Source of the DNA: an uncultured Chlorobiales bacterium
GTDB taxonomy: Bacteria; Bacteroidota; Chlorobiia; Chlorobiales; Chlorobiaceae
Reading direction: 5' to 3'
DNA: 64,000 nt
Assembly (NCBI GenBank): GCA_903929135.1
Contig: CAIYTH010000002.1
Location: 1-64,000 of the forward strand
Each line of letters begins with the position of its first letter. Within the stretch, counting starts at the first letter, position 1. A model generated the notes under the pieces. That model made no database searches. It was given only the letters and a program-made list of their open reading frames with translations, and was not told where the DNA came from. Shown here in pieces: positions 52,364 to 63,309 of the stretch. The position numbers were made by a program, and so were the translations under genes.

Positions 52364-54784
52364 TTACAGGGGCTTGACGGCGAAGTTGACAAGCTTGCCC
52401 GGTACGGCGATCTCCTTGACAATCGCCTGACCTTCGAGGAACTTCACGACGCTTTCGACCTTTTTCGCCTCCTCGATCAGCTGCTCCTTCGGGCACTGCA
52501 CGGGAGCTTCGAAGGTTCCCCTGAGCTTTCCGTTGACCTGGACGGCGATCGTCACCACATCGTCACTGGCCAGCGCCGGGTCGAAAACCGGCCACAGGGC
52601 GCCGCTGATCGAAGGCCCGTTGCCGAGGTTCTCCCATAGCTCTTCGGTGATGTGCGGCGCGTAAGGCGAGAGCAGAGTCAGCACGGTTTCGACAGCTTCG
52701 CGGCTGTAGCAGCCGGCCTTGTGCAGTTCGTTGACCAGCACCATCATTTCGGAGATGGCCGTGTTGAACTTGAGCTGTTCGGTGTCTTCGGTCACCTTCC
52801 TGATCGCCTTGTGCATCCTTTTGAGGATCGCATGTCCACTCCTGTCGGAGGTGATTCTCGGTGACGTTCCGTTCTCTTCCCAGACCAGCCTCCAGACCTT
52901 TCCGAGGAAGCGGCTGATGCCTTCGATGCCGTTCGTGTTCCAGGGCTTGACCTGCTCCAGCGGGCCGAGGAACATCTCGTAGAGCCTGACGGCATCGGCG
53001 CCGTAGGCATCGAGGACCTGGTCTGCAGGGATGACGTTGCCGCGCGACTTGGACATCTTCTCGTTGTCTTCACCGAGGATCATGCCCTGGTTGAAGAGGC
53101 GCTGGAAGGGCTCTTTCGTGCTCACCACACCGAGGTCGTAGAGCACCTTGTGCCAGAACCTCGAGTAGAGCAGGTGCAGCACGGCGTGCTCGGCGCCGCC
53201 GATGTAGAGGTCGACGTTCATCCAGTAGCGCTCTTTCGAGGGTTCGACGAGCTGGCCGTCGTTCGATGGATCGATGAACCGGAGGTAGTACCAGCAGCTT
53301 CCGGCCCACTGCGGCATCGTGTTGGTCTCGCGTCGGAAACCGCCGTGTTCGTCGGTGCCGAAGAGCCACTCCCCGATGTTAGCCAGGGGGGATTCTCCGG
53401 TCGATGTCGGATGGTAGGCTTCGACTTCCGGCAGGGTCAGCGGCAGGGCGGTCTCGGGACGCATCGTTCCGTCATCGTAGTGCCTGATCGGGATCGGTTC
53501 GCCCCAGTAGCGCTGACGGCTGAACACCCAGTCCCTGAGCCTGTAATTGACTTTCCTCTTGCCCTTGCCCTTCGATTCGAGCCAGGAGGCCATGCGGTCG
53601 AAGGCCGTTTTGAACTCCAGGCCGTCGATGCTGACCTCGTCGTTCGACGAGTTCACGCTGACGCTCTCCTTGCCTTCGAATACGGCTTCCTGCACGTCGT
53701 GGGGGCTTCTGACGACCTCCCTGATCGGAAGGTCGAATTTCTTCGCGAATTCCCAGTCACGGCTGTCGTGGGCAGGCACCGACATGATGGCGCCGGTGCC
53801 GTAGCTGGTCAGGACGAAGTCTGATATCCATACCGGCAGGGTTTCGCCGTTCGCGGGGTTGACGGCGTACGATCCGGTGAAGACTCCGCTCTTCTCCTTC
53901 TGCAGCCCGGTTCGTTCAAGCTCGGTTTTCAGCTTCGCCTTTTCGATATAGGACCTGACCGCCGTGAGCTGCTGGGCTATGGCCAGTTTCTCGGCAAGCG
54001 GGTGTTCGGGGGAGATGACCAGGTAGGTCGCTCCGAACAGGGTGTCGGGTCGGGTGGTGTAGACCTTCAGGTGCGTCCTGTGGCAAGGGAGCTCGAAATC
54101 GATTTCGACCCCTTCGGAGCGGCCGATCCAGTTGCGCTGCATCTGCTTGACGTTTTCGGGCCAGTCGAGGCCATCCAGGTCTTCGATCAGGCGTTCGGCA
54201 TACGCGGTGATCCTCAGCACCCACTGCCGGAGCGGCTTCCTGACGACCGTGTACCCGTCGGCCAGTTTTTCGTCGACCTCTTCGTTGGCCAGCACCACCT
54301 TGAGCTCCTCGCACCAGTTGACGTCGATCTCCGACATGTAGGCAAGGCCCATCTCGTAGAGCTTCAGGAAGATCCATTGCGTCCACTTGAAATATCCCGG
54401 ATCGGTCGTGTTGACCTCCCTGCTCCAGTCGTAGGAGAAGCCCATGCTCTTCAGGGTCTCCCGGAAGCTGGCGACGTTATTCTCGGTCGTGAACCTCGGG
54501 TGGGTGCCGGTCCTGATGGCGAACTGCTCCGCCGGCAGGCCGAATGCATCCCAGCCCATCGGGTGCAGGACATTACAGCCGCGGCTCCTCTTGTAGCGCG
54601 CGACGATGTCCGTGGCCGTGTAACCTTCGAGGTGGCCGACATGCAGTCCCGAGCCGCTCGGGTAGGGGAACATGTCGAGCACGTAGTATTTCGGTTTGTC
54701 CTGGGCGGTGCCGGTGGCGAAGGTGTTCTCCGCACACCAGCGCGCCTGCCATTTTTTTTCGATCGCTGAAAAGTCGTACCTCAT
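52364..54784 (-). CDS. leuS: Leucyl-tRNA synthetase
   Basis: [53 protein letters not shown]. Confidence 0.97.
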   Translation of the reverse strand: MRYDFSAIEKKWQARWCAENTFATGTAQDKPKYYVLDMFPYPSGSGLHVGHLEGYTATDIVARYKRSRGCNVLHPMGWDAFGLPAEQFAIRTGTHPRFTTENNVASFRETLKSMGFSYDWSREVNTTDPGYFKWTQWIFLKLYEMGLAYMSEIDVNWCEELKVVLANEEVDEKLADGYTVVRKPLRQWVLRITAYAERLIEDLDGLDWPENVKQMQRNWIGRSEGVEIDFELPCHRTHLKVYTTRPDTLFGATYLVISPEHPLAEKLAIAQQLTAVRSYIEKAKLKTELERTGLQKEKSGVFTGSYAVNPANGETLPVWISDFVLTSYGTGAIMSVPAHDSRDWEFAKKFDLPIREVVRSPHDVQEAVFEGKESVSVNSSNDEVSIDGLEFKTAFDRMASWLESKGKGKRKVNYRLRDWVFSRQRYWGEPIPIRHYDDGTMRPETALPLTLPEVEAYHPTSTGESPLANIGEWLFGTDEHGGFRRETNTMPQWAGSCWYYLRFIDPSNDGQLVEPSKERYWMNVDLYIGGAEHAVLHLLYSRFWHKVLYDLGVVSTKEPFQRLFNQGMILGEDNEKMSKSRGNVIPADQVLDAYGADAVRLYEMFLGPLEQVKPWNTNGIEGISRFLGKVWRLVWEENGTSPRITSDRSGHAILKRMHKAIRKVTEDTEQLKFNTAISEMMVLVNELHKAGCYSREAVETVLTLLSPYAPHITEELWENLGNGPSISGALWPVFDPALASDDVVTIAVQVNGKLRGTFEAPVQCPKEQLIEEAKKVESVVKFLEGQAIVKEIAVPGKLVNFAVKPL

Positions 54785-54845
54785 GATGCTCTTGTCGTTT
54801 TGGGAATGAACCCGGGAAGATAAGCCTGTATCGTCAATCAACAAA

Positions 54846-54887
54846 AAAGGCAGTGCAGGGCTCATTCCGACGCCTGCACTGCCTTTC
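54846..54887 (-). terminator. Terminator between pnp and leuS
   Basis: aaaggcagtgcagg ... cctgcactgccttt stem. Confidence 0.75.
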
Positions 54888-54904
54888 ATACCGTTCTGGT
54901 CCCT

Positions 54905-57103
54905 TCAGCCCTGCGGCGCGGGGTCGGAGCCGTTCTGTCCGCCTGCCGCATCGGTGTCGAGCAGCGCCTTCATGGAGAGGGCGAACTTGGTTTTGCCGGT
55001 ACGCGGGTCCTTGCGTACGTCGATCAGCTTGACCTTGACGCGATCACCCGGCTTCAGCACGTCGCTCACCCTGGCGATGCGCTCGCGTGAAATTTCCGAG
55101 ATATGCACCAGGCCGTCGGTCTTCGGCAGGAACTCGACGAAAGCGCCGAGCTCGTCGCGGATGTCGCGGACCTTGCCCATGTAGACCGTGCCTACCTCGG
55201 GCTTCGAAATCAGGGTCTTGATGGTCTCAAGCGCGGCGGCCGTGCCTTCCGGGCTCGAGCAGGCGATGGTCACGGTGCCGTCGTCTTCGATGTTGATCTC
55301 TGCGCCGGTCTCTTCGGTGATGCTCCTGATGGTTTCTCCACCCTTGCCGATAACCATGCCGATGGCGTCCACCGGGATCTGGATGGTGGTGAGGCGCGGT
55401 GCGTACCTGCCGATGTCGGCACGCGATTCGGGAATGGCCTCGTTCATGACGTCCAGGATGTGCAGGCGTCCGTGGCGGGCCTGTTCGAGGGCGGTCTCAA
55501 GGATATGGTAGTCGAGGCCGTCGATCTTGATGTCCATCTGGCAGGCGGTGATGCCGTCCCTGGTGCCGGAGACCTTGAAATCCATGTCGCCGAGATGGTC
55601 CTCGTTGCCGAGGATATCCGACAGCACGGCGTAGTGGTCGCCCTCCTTGATGAGGCCCATGGCGATACCGGAGACCGCCTTGCGCAGCGGTACGCCGCCG
55701 TCCATGGCCGCGAGGGTTCCGCCGCAGACCGAAGCCATCGAAGAGGAGCCGTTCGACTCGAGGATGTCGGAGACGATGCGGACGGTGTACGGGAACTCCT
55801 GTTCCGGAGGCATGACCATCCTGATGGCGCGTTCGGCGAGGTTGCCGTGTCCGATTTCACGGCGTCCGGTGCCGCCGAGCCGGCCGGTCTCGCCGACCGA
55901 GAACGGTGGGAAGTTGTAGTGCAGCATGAATCGCTTGTCGCGGTCGTCCGTCAGGGTATCGACCGACTGGGCATCCTTCTTGGTGCCGAGGGTCAGGGTG
56001 ACGAGCGCCTGGGTCTCTCCGCGGGTGAACAGTGCCGAGCCGTGCGCCCTCGGGATGAGCCCGAGCTCGATGCTGATCGGCCTGACCTGGTCGAGTTTGC
56101 GTCCGTCGAGGCGCTTTTTGTCGTCGAGGATCATGTGGCGCATCACCTTCTTCTCTACCGAATGGATGCACTCGTCGATCATGTGTTCGCTCAGGCAGAG
56201 TGCTTTCGAGGGCTCCGCTTCGATATCCGCAGGGGTGATCGAGCTGAAGCGTTCGAGGGTTTTCCTGATGGTCTCCTTGTAGATCGCCTTGGTCCTGTCT
56301 GCGCGCTCCTCCTTGGCGAGCGGGGTATAGGCCAGCTCCTTCAGTCCGGCGGCGCAGAGACCCTCGACGACCGAGACGAGCTCGGACGGGGCGACGGTCG
56401 GAGCGAACGGACGTTTCGCTTTGGCCACTTCGGCAGCGAGCTCTTTCTGGACGCGGCAGATCTTCTTGATGGCGTTATGGCCGTACTTGATGGCGTCGAG
56501 CATCTCGGCTTCGGAGATCTCCTTCATTTCGCCCTCGAGCATGCAGATGGTGTCCTCGGTACCGCCGATGCAGATGTCGAGGTCGCTCTGCGCCAGCTCG
56601 TTGGTGTCGGGGTTGATGAGGAAGGCCCCTTTGATGCGGCCGACGCGGACTTCAGACATCGGGTTGGCGAAAGGGATGTCGGACACCATGATTGCTGCCG
56701 AGGCGGCGATGCCTCCGAGCACGTCGGAGTCGTTGATGGTGTCTGAGGAGATGACCGAAATGATGACCTGGGTCTCCTGGTAGTAACCGTCAGGGAAGAG
56801 GGGGCGGAGGGCCCGGTCGATCAGCCTGGCGGAGAGAATCTCTTTTTCGGAGGGGCGGCCTTCACGTTTGAAGAAGCCACCGGGGAACTTGCCGGCTGCC
56901 GAGTACTTTTCACGGTATTCGACCTGCAGCGGGAAAAAGTCCTGGTTCGGGTTCGGCGGTGTTTTACTCGAAACGACCGTGGCGATCACCATGGTGTCGT
57001 GAAGTCTGACGACAGCGGCACCATCGGCCTGTTTGGCCATTTTTCCGGTTTCGATCGTGATGATCTTGCCCTGTCCAAGATCGATTTCTTTTTTAATAAA
57101 CAT
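54905..57103 (-). CDS. pnp: Polyribonucleotide nucleotidyltransferase
   Basis: two RNase PH domains, KH ([36 protein letters not shown]) and S1 ([36 protein letters not shown]). Confidence 0.97.
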   Translation of the reverse strand: MFIKKEIDLGQGKIITIETGKMAKQADGAAVVRLHDTMVIATVVSSKTPPNPNQDFFPLQVEYREKYSAAGKFPGGFFKREGRPSEKEILSARLIDRALRPLFPDGYYQETQVIISVISSDTINDSDVLGGIAASAAIMVSDIPFANPMSEVRVGRIKGAFLINPDTNELAQSDLDICIGGTEDTICMLEGEMKEISEAEMLDAIKYGHNAIKKICRVQKELAAEVAKAKRPFAPTVAPSELVSVVEGLCAAGLKELAYTPLAKEERADRTKAIYKETIRKTLERFSSITPADIEAEPSKALCLSEHMIDECIHSVEKKVMRHMILDDKKRLDGRKLDQVRPISIELGLIPRAHGSALFTRGETQALVTLTLGTKKDAQSVDTLTDDRDKRFMLHYNFPPFSVGETGRLGGTGRREIGHGNLAERAIRMVMPPEQEFPYTVRIVSDILESNGSSSMASVCGGTLAAMDGGVPLRKAVSGIAMGLIKEGDHYAVLSDILGNEDHLGDMDFKVSGTRDGITACQMDIKIDGLDYHILETALEQARHGRLHILDVMNEAIPESRADIGRYAPRLTTIQIPVDAIGMVIGKGGETIRSITEETGAEINIEDDGTVTIACSSPEGTAAALETIKTLISKPEVGTVYMGKVRDIRDELGAFVEFLPKTDGLVHISEISRERIARVSDVLKPGDRVKVKLIDVRKDPRTGKTKFALSMKALLDTDAAGGQNGSDPAPQG

Positions 57104-57251
57104 GGAAATCAATTGAAGTTAGTGATGTTGAACCTTTCCGGTGGATCTTCAGGCTGCTGCGTACTGTCTGCAGTGGTCAGGAGGTAAATGCCGGTCGTGG
57201 TCGTAAAGAAATCATAATTTGACATGTCGCATAATATAATACAATTTTATC

Positions 57252-57362
57252 GTGCTGCGTAACACGAATCGCGAATCGTAAAACACGTAATTCTTAACGC
57301 GTGACACGAAACGCATAACTTTTGATTTTTCATCCGACACTTGTCACGCGTCACGATCCACG
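57252..57362. repeat. Intergenic (C)GTGACAC/ACGCGT-rich degenerate repeat
   Basis: gtaacacgaatcgcgaatcgtaaaacacgtaattcttaacgcgtgacacgaaacgc...cttgtcacgcgtcacgatccacgatcc. Confidence 0.55.
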
Positions 57363-58220
57363 ATCCTCCCCGCACACGTATTTCCAGTTGTCGATGAGCC
57401 GCGTCGAACCGAGCCGGACGGCCATGATCAGGCGATAGGCTTTTCCCGGAATCGCATCGGCCGCCGGTTCGAACGTATCTTCTTCGACGAAGCAGAGGTA
57501 GTCGGTCCTGGCTGCAGACTCAGCATGCACGATCGACTCGGCCTCTTTCGCGATGGCGGCGAGATCGTTCCGGCCGGACTCGGTCTCCTGCTGCGCATGG
57601 CGGATCGCCCGGAACAGCGCAGTCGCCTGCTGCCGCTCTTCGAAAGAGAGGTAGATGTTGCGCGAACTGGTCGCGAGGCCGTCACCCTCGCGAGCAATCG
57701 GGGCACCCTCGATCACCGTGCCGATGTTCAGGTCGGCAACGACCCTCCTGATCACGGCGACCTGTTGGGCATCCTTCTCGCCGAAGACCGCAAAGTGCGG
57801 GCGGGTGATGCCGAGCAGCTTGACTACGACCGTGGCGACTCCATTGAAGTGCCCGGGCCGCAGGCGGCCTTCGAAGCTGCCGGCCATGGGGCCGGGGTCG
57901 ATGGAGGTGCTGAACCCTTCAGGGTACATCTGCTCCGCGGATGGGGCGAACAGGTAGTCGACGCCGGCTGAGCGTGCGAGGGCGGAATCCTGCTCGAAAG
58001 GCCTCGGATAGCGTTCGAAGTCTTCGTCGGGCCCGAACTGTGTCGGGTTGACGAATACGGTCATGATCACGATGCCGGCCTTTTTCTTTGCCAGGCGCAC
58101 CAGGCTGAGATGCCCTTCGTGCAGGGCCCCCATGGTCATGACGACGCCGATGAACTGATGCTGGAGCCTGAGGCTCTCGGCAATCGACTGCATCTCGGTG
58201 GGTTCAGTGATGATCCGCAT
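57351..58220 (-). CDS. panC: Pantothenate synthetase
   Basis: [73 protein letters not shown]. Confidence 0.96.
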   Translation of the reverse strand: MRIITEPTEMQSIAESLRLQHQFIGVVMTMGALHEGHLSLVRLAKKKAGIVIMTVFVNPTQFGPDEDFERYPRPFEQDSALARSAGVDYLFAPSAEQMYPEGFSTSIDPGPMAGSFEGRLRPGHFNGVATVVVKLLGITRPHFAVFGEKDAQQVAVIRRVVADLNIGTVIEGAPIAREGDGLATSSRNIYLSFEERQQATALFRAIRHAQQETESGRNDLAAIAKEAESIVHAESAARTDYLCFVEEDTFEPAADAIPGKAYRLIMAVRLGSTRLIDNWKYVCGEDRGS

Positions 58221-58935
58221 GCTCTTTCGACTGTTTTGGGCGTTTTCCGCCCGGATGGATCACGACGACGAATTCACCGCGTGTCTGGCCGCTCGGAAAG
58301 TGTGCGAGGAGGGAGTCCGGCGTTCCGCTGACGTACTCTTCGTGAAGCTTGGTGATTTCCCTGGCAATGAAGAGCTCCGGGTCGGGAAAATTGCTCTTCA
58401 CCTCTTCGAGAAGCTTCTGGATCCTGTGGGGCGACTCGTAGAGCACCACCGTGCTGCCGAGCGAGGCGAGGAATTCCATACGGCTTTTCCTTCCTTTCTT
58501 GTGGGGGAGGAAGCCTGCGAAGAAGAAGCTGCTGACCGGCAGCGGGCAGACCGACAGTGCAGCGGTCACTGCGCTCGGACCCGGTATCGGGATGACGCCG
58601 AATCCCCTGGCGTGGAGCGAGTTTGCCATGCTGTATCCCGGATCGCTGATGCCGGGGGTGCCGGCGTCGGTGACCATCGCGACGTCGGTACCCTCTTCGA
58701 GGATGGCGGTGACCTGTTCGACCGCCCGCTCCTCGTTGAAACTGTGGTAGCTTACAAGCTTCTTGCCCTGGATGCCGAAGTGCCTGAGCAGGATCGAGGT
58801 GCGCCGAGTGTCTTCGCAGGCGATCGCACCGGCGTCGCGCAGCGTGCTGACTGCCCGGAAGGTCATGTCGTCGAGATTGCCGAGAGGAGTGGCGACTACG
58901 TAAAGGGTGCCCTTATGTTGGCTTCGGGTGCTCAA
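58204..58935 (-). CDS. rsmI: 16S rRNA (cytidine(1402)-2'-O)-methyltransferase
   Basis: [81 protein letters not shown] extends to 59055, start uncertain (TTG at 58935 suggested). Confidence 0.92.
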   Translation of the reverse strand: MSTRSQHKGTLYVVATPLGNLDDMTFRAVSTLRDAGAIACEDTRRTSILLRHFGIQGKKLVSYHSFNEERAVEQVTAILEEGTDVAMVTDAGTPGISDPGYSMANSLHARGFGVIPIPGPSAVTAALSVCPLPVSSFFFAGFLPHKKGRKSRMEFLASLGSTVVLYESPHRIQKLLEEVKSNFPDPELFIAREITKLHEEYVSGTPDSLLAHFPSGQTRGEFVVVIHPGGKRPKQSKEHADHH

Positions 58936-59053
58936 AATGTTCTGGTCTTCTCCCGGTTCGGTTCGAGGGCGCCTTTGTTTGGAGGATTTAGCTTGTATAT
59001 TAGTATAGCAAAAGCAGTAAATATGACAAAGACAAACCGTTTGATGTCGGGCC

Positions 59054-60037
59054 ATGGAGCATGAAGAGATTCTTTCGGTCAGTAACCTGAGCGTTCATTT
59101 CCCGGTCCGGAAGGCTGGACTGTTCGGAGGCGGCGTGGTGTCGAGGGCCGTCAACGGCGTCTCTTTCGAGGTCATGAAGGGCGAAACCCTCGGATTGGTC
59201 GGGGAGTCGGGTTGCGGCAAGACTACCCTGGGAAGGGCTATCGTCAGGCTGGTGCAACCATCGAAGGGAGGAAAGGTCCTGTTTCGCGGACGCGACATCA
59301 CGGCCCTTGAAAACAACCGGTTCCGCCCGCTGCGCAAAGAGATGCAGATGATTTTCCAGGATCCCTTCGGTTCGCTCAACCCGCGCCTGACGGTCGGCCA
59401 GATGCTCGGAGAGGTGCTCCGGGTGCACGGTGTCACCAGGGGAGGTGAGGCGACGGCCAAAAAGGTCAGGGATCTGCTCGACACGGTCGGACTGAACCGG
59501 GAGTACGTCAACCGCTATCCGCATGAATTTTCCGGCGGGCAGCGCCAGCGGGTCGGCATCGCAAGGGCGCTGGCCGTCAATCCTTCGTTCATCATCTGCG
59601 ACGAACCGGTATCGGCGCTCGACGTTTCCATCCAGTCCCAGATCATCAACCTGCTCAAGGACCTTCAGCGGGAGTTCGGCCTGACCTACCTGTTTATCGC
59701 CCATGACCTTTCTGTGGTCGAGTATATCTCCGACCGGGTGGCCGTGATGTACCTCGGCAAGATCGTGGAGATCACCGACGGCGAGACCCTCTACGCCAGC
59801 CCGAAACACCCTTACACCCAGGCGCTGCTTTCGGCCATACCGCTTCCTGAGCTCGGCCACAGGAAGGAGCGCATCATGCTCAAGGGCGACCTGCCCGGCC
59901 CCCTTGCCATTCCGAAAGGGTGCAGCTTCCACCCCCGCTGTCCCTTTGCGTTCGCCGAATGCCGGGAGCGCGAGCCCGAGCTGCTGCCCCTGAAGGAGAA
60001 CCCTGCCCAGAGGGTGAGCTGCCTTCTCTACCAATGA
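59054..60037 (+). CDS. Oligopeptide/dipeptide ABC transporter ATP-binding protein (OppF/DppF-like)
   Basis: GLVGESGCGKTTLGRAIVRLVQPSKG; YPHEFSGGQRQRVGIARALAVNPSFIICDEPVSALDVSIQSQIINLL; C-terminal CSFHPRCPFAFAEC. Confidence 0.94.
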   Translation: MEHEEILSVSNLSVHFPVRKAGLFGGGVVSRAVNGVSFEVMKGETLGLVGESGCGKTTLGRAIVRLVQPSKGGKVLFRGRDITALENNRFRPLRKEMQMIFQDPFGSLNPRLTVGQMLGEVLRVHGVTRGGEATAKKVRDLLDTVGLNREYVNRYPHEFSGGQRQRVGIARALAVNPSFIICDEPVSALDVSIQSQIINLLKDLQREFGLTYLFIAHDLSVVEYISDRVAVMYLGKIVEITDGETLYASPKHPYTQALLSAIPLPELGHRKERIMLKGDLPGPLAIPKGCSFHPRCPFAFAECREREPELLPLKENPAQRVSCLLYQ

Positions 60038-60059
60038 ACCATTACCGACAAGCCGGAAC

Positions 60060-61847
60060 ATGACCGACAAACAAAAGAGGCGCGGATGCTGGCGCGCCGG
60101 ATGCCTGACGCTCGTTATCGCACCGCTTGCCATCCTGGCCGTTGCATGGGCGCTGGTTTCATGGAGCCACCGGCTCCCTGACCGTTTCGTGCTCAAGCTT
60201 GCCGTCGGCGGGCAGATCGACGAGCGTCCTGCGGATGCGGTTGCATTCCCGCTCGCAAAAGAGCGGCAGCTCCTCTCGCTTCAGGAGCTGCTGCAGATCA
60301 TGGAGCGCGCCCGGACGGACGGGAGGGTGCGCTCGGTGCTCCTCAATATCGACGGCGTGTCGGCTCCTCCGGCAAAGATCGGCCAGCTCAGGCGCTCCAT
60401 CGAGGCGCTGAGGAGTTCCGGCAAGAAAGTGACGGCGTTCCTCCGTTCGCCCGAGGACAAGGATTACCTGCTGGCGGTGGCCTGCGACTCGGTTGTGGTG
60501 CAGAAAGGCTCCTGGCTGCTGCTCGACGGACTCAAGGCCGAGATGTTCTTCCTTGCCGATCCGCTCAAAAAGCTCGGAGTGACCTTCCAGGCATCGCAGT
60601 GGAAAAAGTACAAGAGCGCCGTCGAAACCTTTACGAGAAGCTCGTCGAGTCCCGAGAGCCGCGAAGAGGTCGGCCAGCTCCTCGACCAGGCCTGGGATGA
60701 CTACCTCGGCTACGTTTCCGCCCGCCGGCATATCGACCGTGACGCCTTCAGGACGGTGGTCGACTCCGTGGCCGTGCTCTCCCCGGAAAAGGCCCTGTCA
60801 CAACACCTTGTCGACCGCGTGTCGAGCGCCTGGCAGCTCGAGAAGGAGTACGAGAAACGCTATGCTGCGAAGGCCGGCGAACTCTTCGTCGGCGGCCACG
60901 TCTACCTGCAGGAGACTGGCGGCCTGAGTGTTTCCGGCAAGGGCGGCACGGTGGCCGTGATCAACGTCACCGGCCCGATCGTCAGCGGCGGCATCACCGA
61001 GATGGCCGATGGGGAAGGGATCAGCGAGGGGACCTTCAGGCAGGCGATCAAGACGGCCATGGACGACAACGAGGTGAAGGCGATCGTACTCAGGATCGAC
61101 AGCCCCGGCGGCGAAGCCATGGCGGCTTCTTCCATGCTCGAGATGATCGATGCGGCACGCAGGACGAAACCGGTCGTGGCCTCGATGTCGGGCGTCGCGG
61201 CTTCCGGCGGCTACATGGTGGCCCTCGGCGCCGACCGTATTTTCGCCGAACCGATGACCGTGACCGGTTCGATCGGTGTGTTTGCCTTGAAGCCGGACAT
61301 CAGCGGCCTCCTGAAGATGACCGGAGTGAACCGCGAGGTGATCGTCCGCGGGCGGTATGCCGACGCCCATACGCCGTTCAAGCCGCTTGACGAGGCGTCG
61401 TTCAGGAAGTTCGACGAAACCTCCGGGGATATCTACCGCGATTTCGTCGGCAAGGTCGCTTCACGCCGGAGGATGAGCTTCGAACGGGCCGATTCCCTGG
61501 CCGGCGGTCGGGTATGGACCGGCAGGAAAGCGCTTGAGGTCGGGCTCGTCGACGGCATCGGCGGCCTTGACGACGCCGTCAAGGCCGCCCGGAAACTGGC
61601 GAAGATGGACGCCTCGAAAACCCCGGCCATGATCTACCTCCCGGCTGCACGGACATGGGCCGATTACCTGTTCGGCGACTCTTCGAGCCTCGGGCCAGGC
61701 TTCGCTTCGCGCCTCGTCTCGCTCTACGTCAGGCAAGCTGCGCCGCTGGCCCGCTCCATTCCCGGCCTCGGTACCGCCAGCCTGCTCCTTCGCACGGATT
61801 CTCCGCAGGTGCTGGCGATCGATCCGGTCGAGGTGATCATCCGCTGA
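60060..61847 (+). CDS. sppA: Signal peptide peptidase SppA, long form
   Basis: N-terminal TM, VRSVLLNIDGVSAPPAKIGQLRRSIEALRSSGKKV; VLRIDSPGGEAMAASSMLEMID; SMSGVAASGGYMVALGADRIFAEPMTVTGSIGVF. Confidence 0.95.
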   Translation: MTDKQKRRGCWRAGCLTLVIAPLAILAVAWALVSWSHRLPDRFVLKLAVGGQIDERPADAVAFPLAKERQLLSLQELLQIMERARTDGRVRSVLLNIDGVSAPPAKIGQLRRSIEALRSSGKKVTAFLRSPEDKDYLLAVACDSVVVQKGSWLLLDGLKAEMFFLADPLKKLGVTFQASQWKKYKSAVETFTRSSSSPESREEVGQLLDQAWDDYLGYVSARRHIDRDAFRTVVDSVAVLSPEKALSQHLVDRVSSAWQLEKEYEKRYAAKAGELFVGGHVYLQETGGLSVSGKGGTVAVINVTGPIVSGGITEMADGEGISEGTFRQAIKTAMDDNEVKAIVLRIDSPGGEAMAASSMLEMIDAARRTKPVVASMSGVAASGGYMVALGADRIFAEPMTVTGSIGVFALKPDISGLLKMTGVNREVIVRGRYADAHTPFKPLDEASFRKFDETSGDIYRDFVGKVASRRRMSFERADSLAGGRVWTGRKALEVGLVDGIGGLDDAVKAARKLAKMDASKTPAMIYLPAARTWADYLFGDSSSLGPGFASRLVSLYVRQAAPLARSIPGLGTASLLLRTDSPQVLAIDPVEVIIR

Positions 61848-62257
61848 CCATCCACTCGCAGGGTCTTCCGGCCAGAAACGCCGGAACCCTGTCGAGGTTC
61901 CGTTGCCGGATGCTCCGCATGTTATGATTCATATTGTTTGTTCTTTATTTCCCCGATAGTTACCTTGTATGAAAATTCAGCAATACCCCCTTCCTGCTGA
62001 ACCCCCGTTTCGATTCCCCCGTTGTTGCCCCCGATAGCAGAAGATCAGACGCCCGGTGATCGTCTTTGCGTGAGCATGTATCAGCCTGTGTCCTTGCATG
62101 CTTCCCCGGTGTCGTCGAGATCGTCAGTCCCGATGCCGTTGCCGACAGCTTTGCCGATGTCGATCGACTGCGGATGGACGCATGGCTGTATCGCCCGAAA
62201 TCCCCTCAATGTTCTCCGACTCGTTCGAGACTCGAATAACTTTGCCCGATACCTACG

Positions 62258-63166
62258 ATGAGTGTTGAAAAATCTTCAGGAGACGCGGGAACGCGTGAGC
62301 CCGGCTGGACCGAGCGCAATTCTGCGTGGTCAGTTGTTCTGGCCAGTATCATCGTTGCGCTGGCGGGACTTTATGTCGGGTATGTGTTCAACCAGAATCA
62401 GCTCGAGATCGCTCGAATCAACAACCAGAAGCAGCTTGAGTTGACGCAGTTCAGGGAGATGTCCGGCCTCCTGCCTAAGCTGGTTTCGGAAAATATCAAC
62501 GAGCGGAGGTATACTGCTCTTGCCCTCGGGCTGTATGGCAAGGTTGCCATACGACCGCTGATCACGTTGCTGAACGATGACGATGCCAATGTGAGGGAAA
62601 GCGCCTCGAAATCGTTGTCTGCCATAGGGGGCGATGCCGTTGAACCCCTGGTGAACACGTTCAGGGACAACCACAACAGCGACCAGGTTCGGGCCCAGTC
62701 CCTGGAGACGCTCGATGAGATGCGGGCTCAGATTGTGCTTGTATTGTCGAGATCGGTGTTTGAAGCGCGTTCAACATCGGGTCTCCGCACCAGGGAGACC
62801 GCCGCGCGTATTATCGGGAACATGAAGGATAAAGCCAGCGTGCAGCTGCTGTTGAACTACCTTAAAGCGCCCCACGACTTCACGCTGGAAGAGGAGAAGC
62901 GTGTCGCAAGGGCTGTCCTGCATGCATTGGGGGGCATCGGTGACACACAGGCGATCGAGGACATTTTCACCTTCGTCATGAAAGTTCCGGACGAGGAGCT
63001 GCGGAAGAGTGCGGAAGAAGCCCTGGTGGGTTCCAGCGGTAATATCGTCTACAACAGGGACATCGTGACGGCAAAGATCAGGACGATCATGGAGGCTGAC
63101 AGCAGCGATACGGTGAGTAAAGCCGCATCGGAAGTTTTTGATTTGCAGCAGCAGCGGTATGAGTGA
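62258..63166 (+). CDS. Membrane-anchored HEAT-repeat protein
   Basis: N-terminal TM (VVLASIIVALAGLYVGYVF) then HEAT-like repeats (IRPLITLLNDDDANVRESASKSLSAIGGDAVEPLVNTFRD). Confidence 0.75.
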   Translation: MSVEKSSGDAGTREPGWTERNSAWSVVLASIIVALAGLYVGYVFNQNQLEIARINNQKQLELTQFREMSGLLPKLVSENINERRYTALALGLYGKVAIRPLITLLNDDDANVRESASKSLSAIGGDAVEPLVNTFRDNHNSDQVRAQSLETLDEMRAQIVLVLSRSVFEARSTSGLRTRETAARIIGNMKDKASVQLLLNYLKAPHDFTLEEEKRVARAVLHALGGIGDTQAIEDIFTFVMKVPDEELRKSAEEALVGSSGNIVYNRDIVTAKIRTIMEADSSDTVSKAASEVFDLQQQRYE

Positions 63167-63309
63167 CGGAGCCCACTGCCGGGGCTGCCATCATGGCACC
63201 GGCACCGTCGCCTCCATCGACCGGTTCCCTCCTCGCTGACCGGTCGACCCTTCCGCTCGTCTCCTTTCCGTGCCTTGCCCGGCGGCTATCATGCCGCAGT
63301 TCCGACCCT

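Noticed and set aside
55103-56746. 547-aa ORF on + strand
   Set aside because: Fully antisense to pnp, which has strong family motifs; low-complexity D/G/V/R composition typical of a shadow ORF in high-GC DNA.
59000-60196. 398-aa ORF on - strand
   Set aside because: Antisense to the ABC transporter ATPase; no domain signature.
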